This document shows positions 1 to 7,554 of a DNA stretch of 40,850 nt, one piece after another (the first letter of the stretch is position 1; each line of letters begins with the position of its first letter). The stretch lies in assembly GCA_910585245.1 (NCBI GenBank), contig CAJUCO010000023.1, forward strand, positions 1 through 40,850. Direction: 5' to 3'. The translations under genes were made by a program, and so were the position numbers. This stretch comes from an uncultured Oscillibacter sp. (lineage in GTDB: Bacteria > Bacillota > Clostridia > Oscillospirales > Oscillospiraceae). The notes under the pieces are model-generated. The model worked only from the letters and a program-made list of their open reading frames with translations, was not told the DNA's origin and did no database searches.

Positions 1-2
1 CC

Positions 3-1424
3 TACGGCGACTATCTGGAGCAGCTTACATACCTGATCTTCCTGAAAATGTCGGATGAGTACTCCAAGCCTCCTTACAAGCGGGAAACCGGCATCCCCGC
101 CGGATACACCTGGGCGGATATGAATACCCTTAAGGGCGCGGATCTGGAGGAGCAGTACAAAACCACCCTGGAAAAGCTGGGGGAGCAGGGCGGTATTCTG
201 GGAAAAATCTTCAAGGGCGCGGTGAACAAAATCAGCAGCGCCGCCATCCTGTACCGCATCGTGCAGATGATTGACCAGGAGCGGTGGGTGTCCATGTCCT
301 CCGACGTCAAGGGCGAGATCTACGAGGGGTTACTCCAGAAAAACGCGGAGGACGTGAAAAGCGGCGCCGGACAGTACTTCACGCCCCGGCCCCTCATCCG
401 TACTATGGTGCGCTGTGTCCGTCCGGAGCCCATGAAGACCATCGCGGACCCATGCTGCGGCAGCGGCGGTTTCTTTCTCGCCGCACAGGAGTATATCGCG
501 GATGAAGCCCACTATACCCTGGACCGGGAGCAAAAAGAGTTCCTCAAAAACCAGACCTTCTACGGCAATGAATTAGTTTCCACTACCTTCAAGCTGTGCC
601 TGATGAACCTGTACCTCCACAACATCGGGGACATCTACGGAAACGTCCCTGTCACTTTGGGGGACGCGCTGCTGACCGACCCCGGCTATCGGGCGGACTA
701 TGTGCTGACCAATCCGCCCTTTGGAAAAAAGTCCTCCATCACCTTCACCAACGAGAAGGGGGAGCAGGAGGGTGAAGACCTGGTTTACAATCGGACCGAC
801 TTCTGGACTACCAGCTCCAACAAGCAGCTGAATTTCGTCCAGCATATCAATACACTCCTGAATGCCAGGGGCAAGGCTGCGGTGGTCGTTCCGGACAACG
901 TGCTCTTCGAGGGCGGCGCAGGTGAGACGGTACGCCGGAAGCTGCTGGAGACCAGCGACCTGCACACGATTTTGCGCCTGCCCACCGGGATTTTTTACAA
1001 GCCGGGCGTCAAGGCAAACGTGATCTTCTTCGACAAGCGCCCCGCCAGCCCGAAGCGGCAGACGAAAGAGGTGTGGGTGTACGACTTCCGCACCAATGTC
1101 CATTTCACGCTGAAGCAGCGCCCTATGACGGACGCCGATTTGGAGGATTTTATCTCCTGTTTCCATCCGGAGAACCGGCACCGGCGCACGGAAACGTGGT
1201 CGGAAGGAAATCCCGACGGACGCTGGCGAAAATTCACCGTTCAGGAAATTCTGGACCGGGATAAGGCTAATCTGGACATCTTTTGGATTAAGGATAAGTC
1301 CCTGGCAGATATGGACAATCTGCCCGCGCCGGATGTGTTGGCTCTGGACATTATCGAAAATCTCCAGAGTGCGCTGGATGGATTCCAGGAACTGATCCAA
1401 CAACTGAACACGACATCGGAGTGA
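3..1424 (+). CDS. hsdM: Type I restriction-modification DNA methylase subunit HsdM, 5' truncated by the window edge
   Basis: N6-adenine DNA methyltransferase (M subunit) of a type I restriction-modification system. The reading frame is open to the first bases of the window and already encodes family sequence (YGDYLEQLTYLIFLKMSDEY) before the first ATG at 48, so the real start lies upstream. The SAM-binding motif I appears as DPCCGSGGFF (about 444-480) and the catalytic motif IV as NPPFG (about 709-724); upstream is the typical SGAGQYFTPRPLI segment. The C-terminus ends in a helical stretch as in HsdM. No hsdS specificity gene follows; a terminator begins 27 bases after the stop, so HsdS, if present, must be upstream or elsewhere. 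Family assignment is firm; partnership is unknown. Confidence 0.93.
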   Translation, partial: YGDYLEQLTYLIFLKMSDEYSKPPYKRETGIPAGYTWADMNTLKGADLEEQYKTTLEKLGEQGGILGKIFKGAVNKISSAAILYRIVQMIDQERWVSMSSDVKGEIYEGLLQKNAEDVKSGAGQYFTPRPLIRTMVRCVRPEPMKTIADPCCGSGGFFLAAQEYIADEAHYTLDREQKEFLKNQTFYGNELVSTTFKLCLMNLYLHNIGDIYGNVPVTLGDALLTDPGYRADYVLTNPPFGKKSSITFTNEKGEQEGEDLVYNRTDFWTTSSNKQLNFVQHINTLLNARGKAAVVVPDNVLFEGGAGETVRRKLLETSDLHTILRLPTGIFYKPGVKANVIFFDKRPASPKRQTKEVWVYDFRTNVHFTLKQRPMTDADLEDFISCFHPENRHRRTETWSEGNPDGRWRKFTVQEILDRDKANLDIFWIKDKSLADMDNLPAPDVLALDIIENLQSALDGFQELIQQLNTTSE

Positions 1425-1450
1425 TTACCAAGCCACAACGCTTTGTCAAA

Positions 1451-1490
1451 TACGCCCGCAAAGTTCAAACTTTGCGGGTGTATCTCTTTT
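1451..1490 (+). terminator. Rho-independent terminator of hsdM
   Basis: A 13-bp inverted repeat (TACGCCCGCAAAG with CTTTGCGGGTGTA, one G-T pair) with a six-base loop is followed by TCTCTTTT. It lies 27 bases after the methylase stop codon. Confidence 0.75.
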
Positions 1491-1540
1491 CTGCGATGAT
1501 CTTTGTGTTGCCGGCATTCGATTCCCAGTAATCGACAACG

Positions 1541-1876
1541 TCAGCGAATAGGATAAATCTGCCAGTCCCCCTCAAACCATTTTACAGCGTCCTCCGCAAG
1601 CCCCGGAAGCCGCACAGAGGAGGACGGCAGGACCAGCCACAGGCTTTTTTCCCCGCACAGAATTTCCTGGAGACTCCGGAAAAAACCGTTATCCTGCTCC
1701 CCTTTTCTGCACAGGGTGGGCAGTTTCTTCACCAGATCATCCGGCGAATAGCCTATATCCGTCTTACTCAGGGAAGAGGCCAGGTAGCAAATCGTGAAGT
1801 CATCGCCCTGCCAGGTGCGCGCCTCTATCATACGCACACTCCGCTGGGCATCCTGCTCCATCCCCTGTGCAACCAA
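1541..1876 (-). CDS. Uncharacterised 111-aa reading frame, possibly a gene fragment
   Basis: I do not recognise this protein. It has mixed, globular-looking composition (SVRMIEARTWQGDDFTICYL and a DDLVKKLPTLC helix), unlike the Arg/Pro/Gly-rich shadow frames of this GC-rich DNA. The first codon is TTG; an ATG lies five codons further in, and neither has a clear Shine-Dalgarno. A TGA stops the frame six codons upstream of the TTG, so it could be the 3' remnant of a longer gene. Nothing else in about 850 bases between hsdM and the SH3 gene looks coding apart from the repeat at 2100-2220. Confidence 0.3.
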   Translation of the reverse strand: MVAQGMEQDAQRSVRMIEARTWQGDDFTICYLASSLSKTDIGYSPDDLVKKLPTLCRKGEQDNGFFRSLQEILCGEKSLWLVLPSSSVRLPGLAEDAVKWFEGDWQIYPIR

Positions 1877-2099
1877 AGTAGAAACAGCCTGTCAGGAACC
1901 GGGCCGCCGGCTTCTTTCTGCCGGAGCCAACGTCATCTATCTTCTGAAAAACTTTAAGAGGCTTTCAAGCGATTTTTGAACTGCTCCAGCAATCTCAAGG
2001 TCCCGGTCCGCCCCCGAAAGACCCGCAACCCGGCCGCTGAAACATTTCCCCCGCTTTTACAAAAGCCCGTCAAAAAAGCGCCGTCTAAGGGAGCGGAAA

Positions 2100-2220
2100 G
2101 GAAAAGAGTTGCTAAGAAACCCATCAGGGGTTTCTCTCGTTTTGAATCAAAAGTTTTTCAGACCTTCTGCAAGGTCTGAAAACTTGCTCAGGCTGGCGAA
2201 GATCTTTTTCGACAGCCTAA
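2100..2220. repeat. Diverged copy of the terminator-associated intergenic repeat
   Basis: About 120 bases related to the repeats at 7235-7400, 11114-11275 and 12577-12668. They share a GGTTTCTCTCGTTTT-like block, a run resembling AAGTTTTC...GAAAACTTGC, and the terminal hairpin beginning CAGGCTGGCGAA and ending CGACAGCCTAA. As in the other copies, the CAGGCTG/CAGCCTG hairpin end abuts a transcription-terminator-like hairpin, here the one at 2221-2250. This is the most diverged copy. Confidence 0.6.
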
Positions 2221-2250
2221 GGCATCCCCAGACAAATGTCCGGGGATGCC
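2221..2250 (-). terminator. Hairpin downstream of the SH3 protein gene
   Basis: GGCATCCCC-A-GACA pairs with TGTC-C-GGGGATGCC: 14 positions, one mismatch, two-base loop. It lies 17 bases beyond the stop codon of the minus-strand gene ending at 2267. No clean T-run follows on the minus strand, so terminator function is inferred from position and stability. Confidence 0.5.
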
Positions 2251-2266
2251 TGTATCCGAAAAAACC

Positions 2267-3346
2267 TTATCCGTTGGACAAAAACTCGCCCTTCATATAG
2301 CCGGTGGTGGTGACGCCGCCGGTGGCGGTGAAGGTGATTTCATACCAGTCGTTCCCCGCGCTGGACACGATTTGGACCGAGCCCCCGTTGGGAATCGAGG
2401 CAAGGATATCGTAATTGGTGCCGGGGCCGGAGCGGACCCGGACGCCGTTTCCGCCGTTGATCACCACGGCCTTGCCCGTTTTCAAGGACCCGCCGCCGGA
2501 AGGAGCCGCCGTGCCGCCGGAAGAGGGCGCCGTGGTGCCGGACCCGCCGGAAGAGGGCGCCGTACCGCCGCCGGTGACCCGGACGATGCAGACCGCCTTT
2601 TTGGTCCCGTCGGTAACCACCACGTTGGTGGTGCCGGAGGCCACCGGAGTGACGGTTCCGTTGCCGGACACCTTGGCAATGGAGGGATTTTCACTGATCC
2701 AGGTATAGGTTCCGGTGCCGCCGGAGACCTTCAACTGCCAGTCTCCCTCGGAGACCTTCCGGCTAAAGTCCGTCCGGCTGAGGGTCAGCCCGCCGGGAAG
2801 CGCCGCGGCCGTGGCGTAGCTCATGCCGCCGGAGGTCCCGCCGGAAGTTCCGGACCCATCGGCGGTTCCGGACCCGTTGGAAGCCGTGCCTGTGCCCTCG
2901 GGAGTTCCGTTGCCCTCAGGCATCACGCCGGCGGAACCCGGCGTGTCCGCGCCGGAGGGTTCCTGATCGCCGTCCGGCCCGCCCGCCCCGTTGGGGCCAG
3001 GGTCCACAGCCGGGGGCGTGCCGGAGGTGTCCGGGTCTTTGGGCTCCGTCACGCCGGGTTTGCCGTCGTCCGGGTCCTTATCCTTGTTGAAGAGCTTGTC
3101 CCCGTAGAGAAGGTAAACCAGCAGCAGGGCCATCAGCACAATCAGCACAATCAAAATGGGCGTCACAATGCCATAGGCGCTCCGGCCGCCCCGGCCGCCG
3201 GGACTCCGAACCCCCTCCCGGAGGATGGGACGGCGGGCGGGCTCTTGCTGTTCTTCCTCCCAGTACTCCTCCTCCTCGCAAAAGGGGCAGTTTTTATAAG
3301 TATCGGAATATCTCTCCCCGCAAACGGGGCAGCGTTTCATTGCCAT
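2267..3346 (-). CDS. Zinc-ribbon membrane-anchored protein with Ig-like (Big_2) and SH3 domains
   Basis: A 359-residue, single-pass membrane protein. The N-terminus carries a CPVCG ... CPFC zinc ribbon (Cys 6, 9, 20, 23) and an acidic stretch, then a hydrophobic helix (TPILIVLIVLMALLLVYLLY). After this comes a long Gly/Ser/Thr/Pro-rich linker, a Big_2-type immunoglobulin-like domain (around residues 185-260, ending in ASGTTNVVVTDGTKKAVCIV), a second Gly/Ser linker, and a C-terminal bacterial SH3 type 3 domain (GVRVRSGPGTNYDILASIPN). Such SH3 domains usually bind cell-wall peptidoglycan, so a wall-facing role is inferred. The start at 3346 is supported by GGGAGG six bases upstream. Exact function is unknown. 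Confidence 0.85.
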   Translation of the reverse strand: MAMKRCPVCGERYSDTYKNCPFCEEEEYWEEEQQEPARRPILREGVRSPGGRGGRSAYGIVTPILIVLIVLMALLLVYLLYGDKLFNKDKDPDDGKPGVTEPKDPDTSGTPPAVDPGPNGAGGPDGDQEPSGADTPGSAGVMPEGNGTPEGTGTASNGSGTADGSGTSGGTSGGMSYATAAALPGGLTLSRTDFSRKVSEGDWQLKVSGGTGTYTWISENPSIAKVSGNGTVTPVASGTTNVVVTDGTKKAVCIVRVTGGGTAPSSGGSGTTAPSSGGTAAPSGGGSLKTGKAVVINGGNGVRVRSGPGTNYDILASIPNGGSVQIVSSAGNDWYEITFTATGGVTTTGYMKGEFLSNG

Positions 3347-3474
3347 ATCGGTCCTCCCGCGTATATTTTCAAAAAGCGCATTGCCTGATTCTAACCGTAT
3401 TTTATATCATATCCATTTTCCCCTCCGGCGTCAAGGGTGAGTTCGCCAAAATTTGTGAACTTTCCAGGTTCTCC

Positions 3475-3502
3475 TTGCTTTTTCGGCTCAAATCCATATA
3501 AT
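3475..3502 (+). promoter_or_regulatory. Sigma-A-type promoter of udk
   Basis: TTGCTT (3475-3480), 16-base spacer, TATAAT (3497-3502), about 42 bases before the uridine kinase start codon. Confidence 0.65.
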
Positions 3503-3544
3503 GGAACCTGTAGAATCCAATCGAACCGGCGGGAGGTATACGGT

Positions 3545-4162
3545 ATGAGCGCGATCACCATAGGCATCGCCGGAGGAAGCGGCTCCGGCAAAACCACGCT
3601 GACCCGGCACCTGAAAGAGCATTTCGCCAGCAACGTCACCGTCATCGGACACGACAGCTACTACCGGCGCCAGGAGGGCAAAACCTACGAGGAGCGGGCC
3701 CTTCAAAATTACGACCACCCCGACGCCTTCGAGACGGACCTGCTGGTCCGGCATCTCCAAACGTTGCGGGAGGGACAGTCCATCCAATGCCCGGTGTACT
3801 CCTATGTGGACCACAACCGGACGGACCGGACGGTGGAAATCTTTCCCACAAAGGTTTTGATTGTGGAGGGCATTTTGATTTTCCAGGACCCGGCCCTCCG
3901 GGACCTCTTTGACATCAAGATCTTTGTGGAGACCGACGCGGACGAGCGCATCCTCCGGCGGGCCCTTCGGGACGTGGAGGAGCGGGGCCGGACCTTGCGG
4001 TCCGTGGTGACCCAGTACCTGACCACGGTGAAGCCCATGCACGAGCAGTACGTGGAGCCCTCCCGGAAGTACGCCGACATCATCGTTTTGGAGGGCGGGC
4101 ACAATCTGGTGGCCCTGGAGATGATCATGCAGCGGATTCAAAGCCATATCGAAAAAACGTGA
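3545..4162 (+). CDS. udk: Uridine kinase (uridine/cytidine phosphorylation)
   Basis: Phosphorylates uridine and cytidine to UMP and CMP in pyrimidine salvage. The 205-residue length matches the family. The N-terminal P-loop reads GGSGSGKTT, followed by the GHDSYYR motif, YDHPDAFETDLL, and the lid-region RDVEERGRTLRSV preceding the QYLTTVKPMHEQYVEPSRKY stretch, all in family order. The reading frame continues upstream to 3437 but the ATG at 3545 has GGGAGG just before it and gives the canonical N-terminus; the extra 36 codons would overlap the promoter. Monocistronic: own promoter, and a strong terminator overlaps the stop. Confidence 0.95.
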   Translation: MSAITIGIAGGSGSGKTTLTRHLKEHFASNVTVIGHDSYYRRQEGKTYEERALQNYDHPDAFETDLLVRHLQTLREGQSIQCPVYSYVDHNRTDRTVEIFPTKVLIVEGILIFQDPALRDLFDIKIFVETDADERILRRALRDVEERGRTLRSVVTQYLTTVKPMHEQYVEPSRKYADIIVLEGGHNLVALEMIMQRIQSHIEKT

Positions 4163-4195
4163 AACAGGAGCGGCTGAAAAGCCGCTCCTGTTTTT
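4162..4195 (+). terminator. Rho-independent terminator of udk
   Basis: Perfect stem AGGAGCGGCT/AGCCGCTCCT with a GAAA tetraloop (4166-4189), extended by an A-run on the 5' side pairing with GTTTTT on the 3' side. Confidence 0.9.
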
Positions 4196-4238
4196 GGGTT
4201 CTAGGGTTCTTGTTCCGGTTTCCGCCCTTTTTCCGCGA

Positions 4239-4431
4239 TATAGTCAACGCAGTTGAAAAGAAGTCACAACTTCTTTTCAACCGGCGGACCATGGGTTCGC
4301 CGATGCGCGGAGCGCATTTGCGTTTCCTATGAAGCCATGCGCAGGCAGCCGCTTTGCGGCTCGAACCACCGCCTTGGCGGCGGTTCCTTGAAAAGAATCC
4401 CATGGGATTCTTTTCAACTGCGCTGGCTATA
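4239..4431. mobile_element. MITE-like element, 193 bp, with 24-bp terminal inverted repeats
   Basis: The ends match as inverted repeats over 24 bases: TATAGTCAACGCAGTTGAAA at the left and the complement of TTTCAACTGCGCTGGCTATA at the right (two differences), both continuing into AGAA. Each end is itself a hairpin; the right one around CCATGG is a perfect palindrome (4388-4417). Internal segments also fold (GGCGG/CCGCC types). It encodes no protein. The TA at each outer end is compatible with a TA target duplication as made by Tc1/mariner/IS630-type transposases, which is inference. It lies between the udk terminator and the XRE gene. Confidence 0.75.
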
Positions 4432-4537
4432 AACATTCCCTCGGTGGTCAGCTGGGCGTGCAAGAGGATGTCCTCCGCATATAGGGAAATGTCAAGAACG
4501 GATATCCCTGTTAAAATTATCCCTAAGGAGGGGTAAC

Positions 4538-4810
4538 ATGGATGATATCAAGAGCCTTGTCACCTACCAGACCGGGGAATATGGACAGATTGCGGTAACG
4601 CTATCGAAAGTCATGAAATGCCGGAATATGACTCGCAACCGGCTCGCGACCTTAATGGGCGTTAAATACGCGGTTGTTGACCGCTACTATAAAGGCAAGC
4701 AAATCGCATTGGTAGACCTGGATTTCCTGGCGAAGGTCTGCTACGTTCTGGACTGCCGGGTAGAGGACCTTCTGGAGTATCAAAAACCGGAAAAAACCGG
4801 CGGGGCCTAA
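4538..4810 (+). CDS. Small Cro/C1-type (XRE) helix-turn-helix regulator
   Basis: A 90-residue DNA-binding protein. The core MKCRNMTRNRLATLMGVKYA is followed by a recognition-helix region (VVDRYYKGKQ) and the DLDFLAKVCYVLDCRVEDLL segment, typical of the short HTH_26/XRE domain; an N-terminal arm of about 25 residues precedes it. The start is fixed by AAGGAGGGG just upstream of ATG. It is transcribed towards dinB, which is convergent, and the two share a hairpin terminator. The ~100 bases between the MITE and this gene are its presumed promoter region; TTAAAAT (4510-4516) may be part of a -10 element. Target unknown. Confidence 0.85.
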   Translation: MDDIKSLVTYQTGEYGQIAVTLSKVMKCRNMTRNRLATLMGVKYAVVDRYYKGKQIALVDLDFLAKVCYVLDCRVEDLLEYQKPEKTGGA

Positions 4811-4826
4811 GGGCCCCGTTTGGTTT
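4801..4826. terminator. Bidirectional terminator between the XRE gene and dinB
   Basis: CGGGGCC/GGCCCCG stem with a four-base loop (4801-4818) overlaps the XRE stop codon. TTTGGTTT follows on the plus strand; on the minus strand, downstream of dinB, CCGGTTTTTT follows. Confidence 0.75.
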
Positions 4827-4827
4827 C

Positions 4828-6042
4828 TCATTTTTGAAAGCTCCCGCCGCCGTCCTCCTCCGGTCTCGCCGTGCCAAAGGCGATGGAGCCGCCGCCGTAC
4901 CGCCGCCGGATGCCGTCCATGGCGGCCTCCAGCCGCTCTCTCCGCTCCCGGCCGTCCCCGGCGTCGAAGAGGTCCGCCTGGACGTAGGTCTCGTCTTCCG
5001 GCGTCAGGTGGATGGCCGTCACCGTCAGGGCGCGGATGGGATTGGGGGGCCTCCACAGCTCCCCCACCAGGTCCAGGGCGGCGGCGGAGAGGTCCCGGAT
5101 TAGATGTGTGGGCGTTTGGAGCTGCCGCTGGCGGGAGCGGTCGTGGAAATCCGGGTCCCGGACCGTCACGTGGACCCCGCCCGCGTAGAGTCCCGCCCGC
5201 CGGAGGCGGCTGGCCACGCTGTCCGCCAGCAGTCGAATCCCCGCCGACACCTGGTCCCGGGTAGTGAGGTTTTTGGGAAAGGTGGTGCCGTTTCCCACGG
5301 ACTTCACCTGCTCCGGCTCATGCCGGGCCCGGACGCTCTCCCGGTCCAGCCCCCGGGCATAGTCGTGGAGCTGGCCCCCCAGCTTGCCCATCAGCCCCTC
5401 CAGCGTCTCCCGGGGACAGGCCGCCAGCTCCCCCACGGTCCTCACGCCGTATTGGCTCAGGAGCGTCCGCGCCGCGCCCCCCACATAGAGCAGGTCCCCC
5501 ACCGGAAGGGGCCAGACAAGCTCCCGCCAATTCTCCCGGGAGATGACGGTGGTGGCGTCGGGTTTTTTCAAATCGCTGCCCAGCTTGGCAAAGACCTTGT
5601 TGAAGGAAACCCCCACGGACAGCGTCAGTCCCAGCTCCTGTTTCACCCTCCGGCGGAGGGTGTCCGCCAGAGCCCCGCCGTCCATGCCGAAGAGGTGGAG
5701 GGTGTGGGTCACGTCCAGCCAGCTCTCGTCAATGCCGAAGGGCTCCACCAGGTCGGTGTATTCGTCGTAAATGGCGTTGACCTTCCGGGAATACTCCCGG
5801 TAAAGGCGGTGGTGGGGCGGCAGCAAAATCAGCTCCGGGCACTTCCTCTTCGCCTGCCAGACGGTCTCCGCCGTCCGGACGCCGAAGCCCTTGGCAGGGT
5901 CGTTTTTGGCCAGGATCACGCCGTGGCGGGAGGCGGGGTCCCCACACACCGCCACCGGGAGTTTTTTCCATTCCGGGTGGCTGAGAAGTTCCACCGAGGC
6001 GTAAAAGCTGTTGAGATCACAGTGTAAGATCACGCGGTCCAC
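4828..6042 (-). CDS. dinB: DNA polymerase IV (Y-family translesion polymerase)
   Basis: Error-prone polymerase that bypasses damaged template. The N-terminus VILHCDLNSFYASVE holds the first catalytic aspartate and steric-gate tyrosine region; GIDESWLDV supplies the second acidic pair; SVGVSFNKVFAKLGSDLKKP is the family palm signature; a helix-hairpin-helix thumb (LPVGDLLYVGGAARTLLSQY) and little-finger domain follow. The GTG at 6042 is chosen because GAGAGGGGG lies just upstream and it gives the usual short N-terminus; an ATG at 6066 would add eight residues but has no ribosome binding site. The C-terminus lacks an obvious beta-clamp motif of QLSLF type, though QADLFD (about residue 365) may serve. 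Confidence 0.95.
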   Translation of the reverse strand: MDRVILHCDLNSFYASVELLSHPEWKKLPVAVCGDPASRHGVILAKNDPAKGFGVRTAETVWQAKRKCPELILLPPHHRLYREYSRKVNAIYDEYTDLVEPFGIDESWLDVTHTLHLFGMDGGALADTLRRRVKQELGLTLSVGVSFNKVFAKLGSDLKKPDATTVISRENWRELVWPLPVGDLLYVGGAARTLLSQYGVRTVGELAACPRETLEGLMGKLGGQLHDYARGLDRESVRARHEPEQVKSVGNGTTFPKNLTTRDQVSAGIRLLADSVASRLRRAGLYAGGVHVTVRDPDFHDRSRQRQLQTPTHLIRDLSAAALDLVGELWRPPNPIRALTVTAIHLTPEDETYVQADLFDAGDGRERRERLEAAMDGIRRRYGGGSIAFGTARPEEDGGGSFQK

Positions 6043-6183
6043 GGGCGTCCCCCTCTCCGGTTTCATGGGTTCATCATAGCATCTTTGTTCCGGTTTGAAA
6101 AGGGGAAACCGGCTCTTTCCCCGCCGGAACAGGGCAGGCCGCCTTTTGACAGGCGGCTTTTAAAAGACAAAAAAATTTAGGGC

Positions 6184-6212
6184 TTGCTTTTTTTCTCCGC
6201 CTGTCGTATACT
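6184..6212 (+). promoter_or_regulatory. Promoter of the ribU transcript
   Basis: TTGCTT (6184-6189), 17-base spacer, TATACT (6207-6212), about 30 bases before the riboswitch begins. Confidence 0.65.
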
Positions 6213-6240
6213 GAGTCCAGAAAGCATGAACTGAATACTT

Positions 6241-6370
6241 TGTCTTCAGGGCGGGGTGAAATTCCCCACTGGCGGTACAGTCCGCGACCGGAGGCCGGTC
6301 CCCATACACGGCCCCCGCCGATCCGGTGAAACTCCGGGACCAACAGTCACAGTCTGGATGGAAGAAGATG
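6241..6370 (+). promoter_or_regulatory. FMN riboswitch (RFN element)
   Basis: The conserved RFN blocks are present in order: GTCTTC opening P1, GGGCGGGGTGAAATTCCCC, GGCGGTA, GTCCGCGA, the variable GACCGGAGGCCGGTC stem, CCGGTGAAACTCCGGGACC, the ACAGTCACAGTCTGGATG block and a closing GAAGAT. A GCGG/CCGC hairpin with some Ts (about 6380-6410) is a candidate expression platform. It controls the following riboflavin transporter gene: FMN binding is expected to switch expression off. Confidence 0.96.
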
Positions 6371-6477
6371 AGTGCGGTTTCGCCGCGGGTTTTCCGCGCG
6401 CTTCTTTGCCGTTTGTTCACCTTGGAGAAGTCAAAGGATTCCAGGGTGTTTTCAAATGTGTAAAGGAGTGTTTTCTT

Positions 6478-7179
6478 ATGTCCAACTTCGACAATGCCCG
6501 CGCCATCCCCGCCGCCCGTCCCCGGGTGAGCGTGAAAACCGTCACGTCTCTCGCCATGCTCTCCGCCTTGACCTACATCGCCATGCTTCTGAGCAAGCTG
6601 CTGCCCCAGGTGGCCGGCTTTTTGCAGATGGACGTGAAGGACACGGTGGTCTGCATCGGCGGCTTTTTGTTTGGCCCGCTCTCCGCCGCGATCATCTCCA
6701 TTGTGGTGGCCCTGGTGGAGATGTTCACCGTCAGCGACACCGGCGTCATCGGCCTCATTATGAATATGTTGGCCACCTGCTCCTTCTGCTGCACCGCTTC
6801 TTTCGTCTACAAGAAGCTGCGCACCCGGAAGGGCGCCGTCCTGGGTCTGACCCTGGGCACGCTGGCCCTGGTGGCGGTGATGCTGCTGTGGAATTATCTG
6901 ATTACGCCTCTGTATATGACCGGCGTCTCCCGGGCGGACGTCGCCGCCATGTTGCCCACGGTCTTCCTCCCCTTCAACCTGGTGAAGGGCGGGCTGAATA
7001 TGGCCCTGATCCTGATTCTCTACAAGCCGGTGGTCACCGCCCTGCGCAAGGCCCGGTTGGCCCCCGAGCGGGAAAGCGCCGCTGGGAAGGACCGTTTCGA
7101 CGCGGGGTTCGTTTTGTTCTCCCTGGCTCTGTTGGCCACCTTCGTGACCCTGGTCCTGGTTCTGAGCGGAAAGCTTTAA
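6478..7179 (+). CDS. ribU: Riboflavin ECF transporter substrate-binding (S) component RibU
   Basis: Membrane S component that captures riboflavin and works with the shared EcfA/A'/T module. The 233-residue protein has about six hydrophobic segments, the usual S-component count, including TVVCIGGFLFGPLSAAIISI, VAVMLLWNYLITPLYMTG (the family N-Y-P/T-like loop) and a C-terminal helix. FLQMDVKD near residue 45 occupies the place of the substrate loop. The start at 6478 follows AAGGAG and lies 107 bases after the riboswitch; the frame runs upstream through the riboswitch but that part is not coding. The riboswitch makes the substrate assignment unusually safe. Transcription ends at the hairpins from 7210. 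Confidence 0.93.
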   Translation: MSNFDNARAIPAARPRVSVKTVTSLAMLSALTYIAMLLSKLLPQVAGFLQMDVKDTVVCIGGFLFGPLSAAIISIVVALVEMFTVSDTGVIGLIMNMLATCSFCCTASFVYKKLRTRKGAVLGLTLGTLALVAVMLLWNYLITPLYMTGVSRADVAAMLPTVFLPFNLVKGGLNMALILILYKPVVTALRKARLAPERESAAGKDRFDAGFVLFSLALLATFVTLVLVLSGKL

Positions 7180-7209
7180 GCCGCGCAAGTCAAATTCGGT
7201 CTTTTGGAT

Positions 7210-7234
7210 ACGGGCGGAGCCATCCGGCTCCGTC
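7210..7234 (+). terminator. Upstream copy of the ribU terminator hairpin (direct repeat of 7401-7425)
   Basis: GGCGGAGCC-ATCC-GGCTCCG hairpin. The 25-base sequence recurs exactly at 7401-7425, on the other side of the inserted repeat. This copy is not followed by a T-run. Confidence 0.6.
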
Positions 7235-7400
7235 TGTCAGAGTGTCGAAAAACCGTAAAAACCATCCCCGACGGGAAGGAAGAGAGTTACGAGAGGAACC
7301 CAGGAAGGGTTCCTTTCGTTTTCAATCATAAGTTTTCAAAACGTTTGAAAACGTTTTGAAAACTTGCTCAGGCTGGCGAAAATCCTTTTTCGCCAGCCTG
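7235..7400. mobile_element. Terminator-associated mobile repeat, 166 bp, flanked by a duplicated hairpin
   Basis: Nearly identical over most of its length to the inverted copy at 11114-11275. It contains three internal hairpins: GGAACCC/GGGTTCC, a GTTTTCAAAACG palindromic block, and the terminal CAGGCTGGCGAAAA...CGCCAGCCTG. It encodes no protein. It is flanked by perfect 25-base direct repeats that are each the ribU terminator hairpin. Confidence 0.7.
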
Positions 7401-7436
7401 ACGGGCGGAGCCATCCGGCTCCGTCCGTGGCTTTTT
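7401..7436 (+). terminator. Downstream copy of the ribU terminator hairpin
   Basis: Same GGCGGAGCC/GGCTCCG hairpin, here followed by GTCCGTGGCTTTTT, so this copy probably represents the 3' half of the original terminator. Confidence 0.6.
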
Positions 7437-7493
7437 CAGCCCTTCGGAATTGAAAAATTTGCCAAAAATATGGAAACTTGTGACAATCGCAAC

Positions 7494-7522
7494 TTGCATT
7501 ATCTGGAAAACTTTGCTATCAT
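7494..7522 (+). promoter_or_regulatory. Promoter of the DtxR/MntR-type regulator
   Basis: TTGCAT (7494-7499), 17-base spacer, TATCAT (7517-7522), about 32 bases before the start codon. CTTGTGACAATCGCAACTTG just upstream contains an imperfect dyad that could be an operator. Confidence 0.6.
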
Positions 7523-7554
7523 GGTAAAATTAAGCAGAAAGGAGGCGCATCATC

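Noticed and set aside
573..1403. 276-codon minus-strand frame opposite hsdM
   Set aside because: Lies wholly opposite the methylase motifs and has no family resemblance.
4432..4500. Minus-strand protein-like stretch (LYAEDILLHAQLTTEGMF) right of the MITE
   Set aside because: Too short and without start or recognised family; could be the relic of a gene disrupted by the MITE, but not supportable as a feature.
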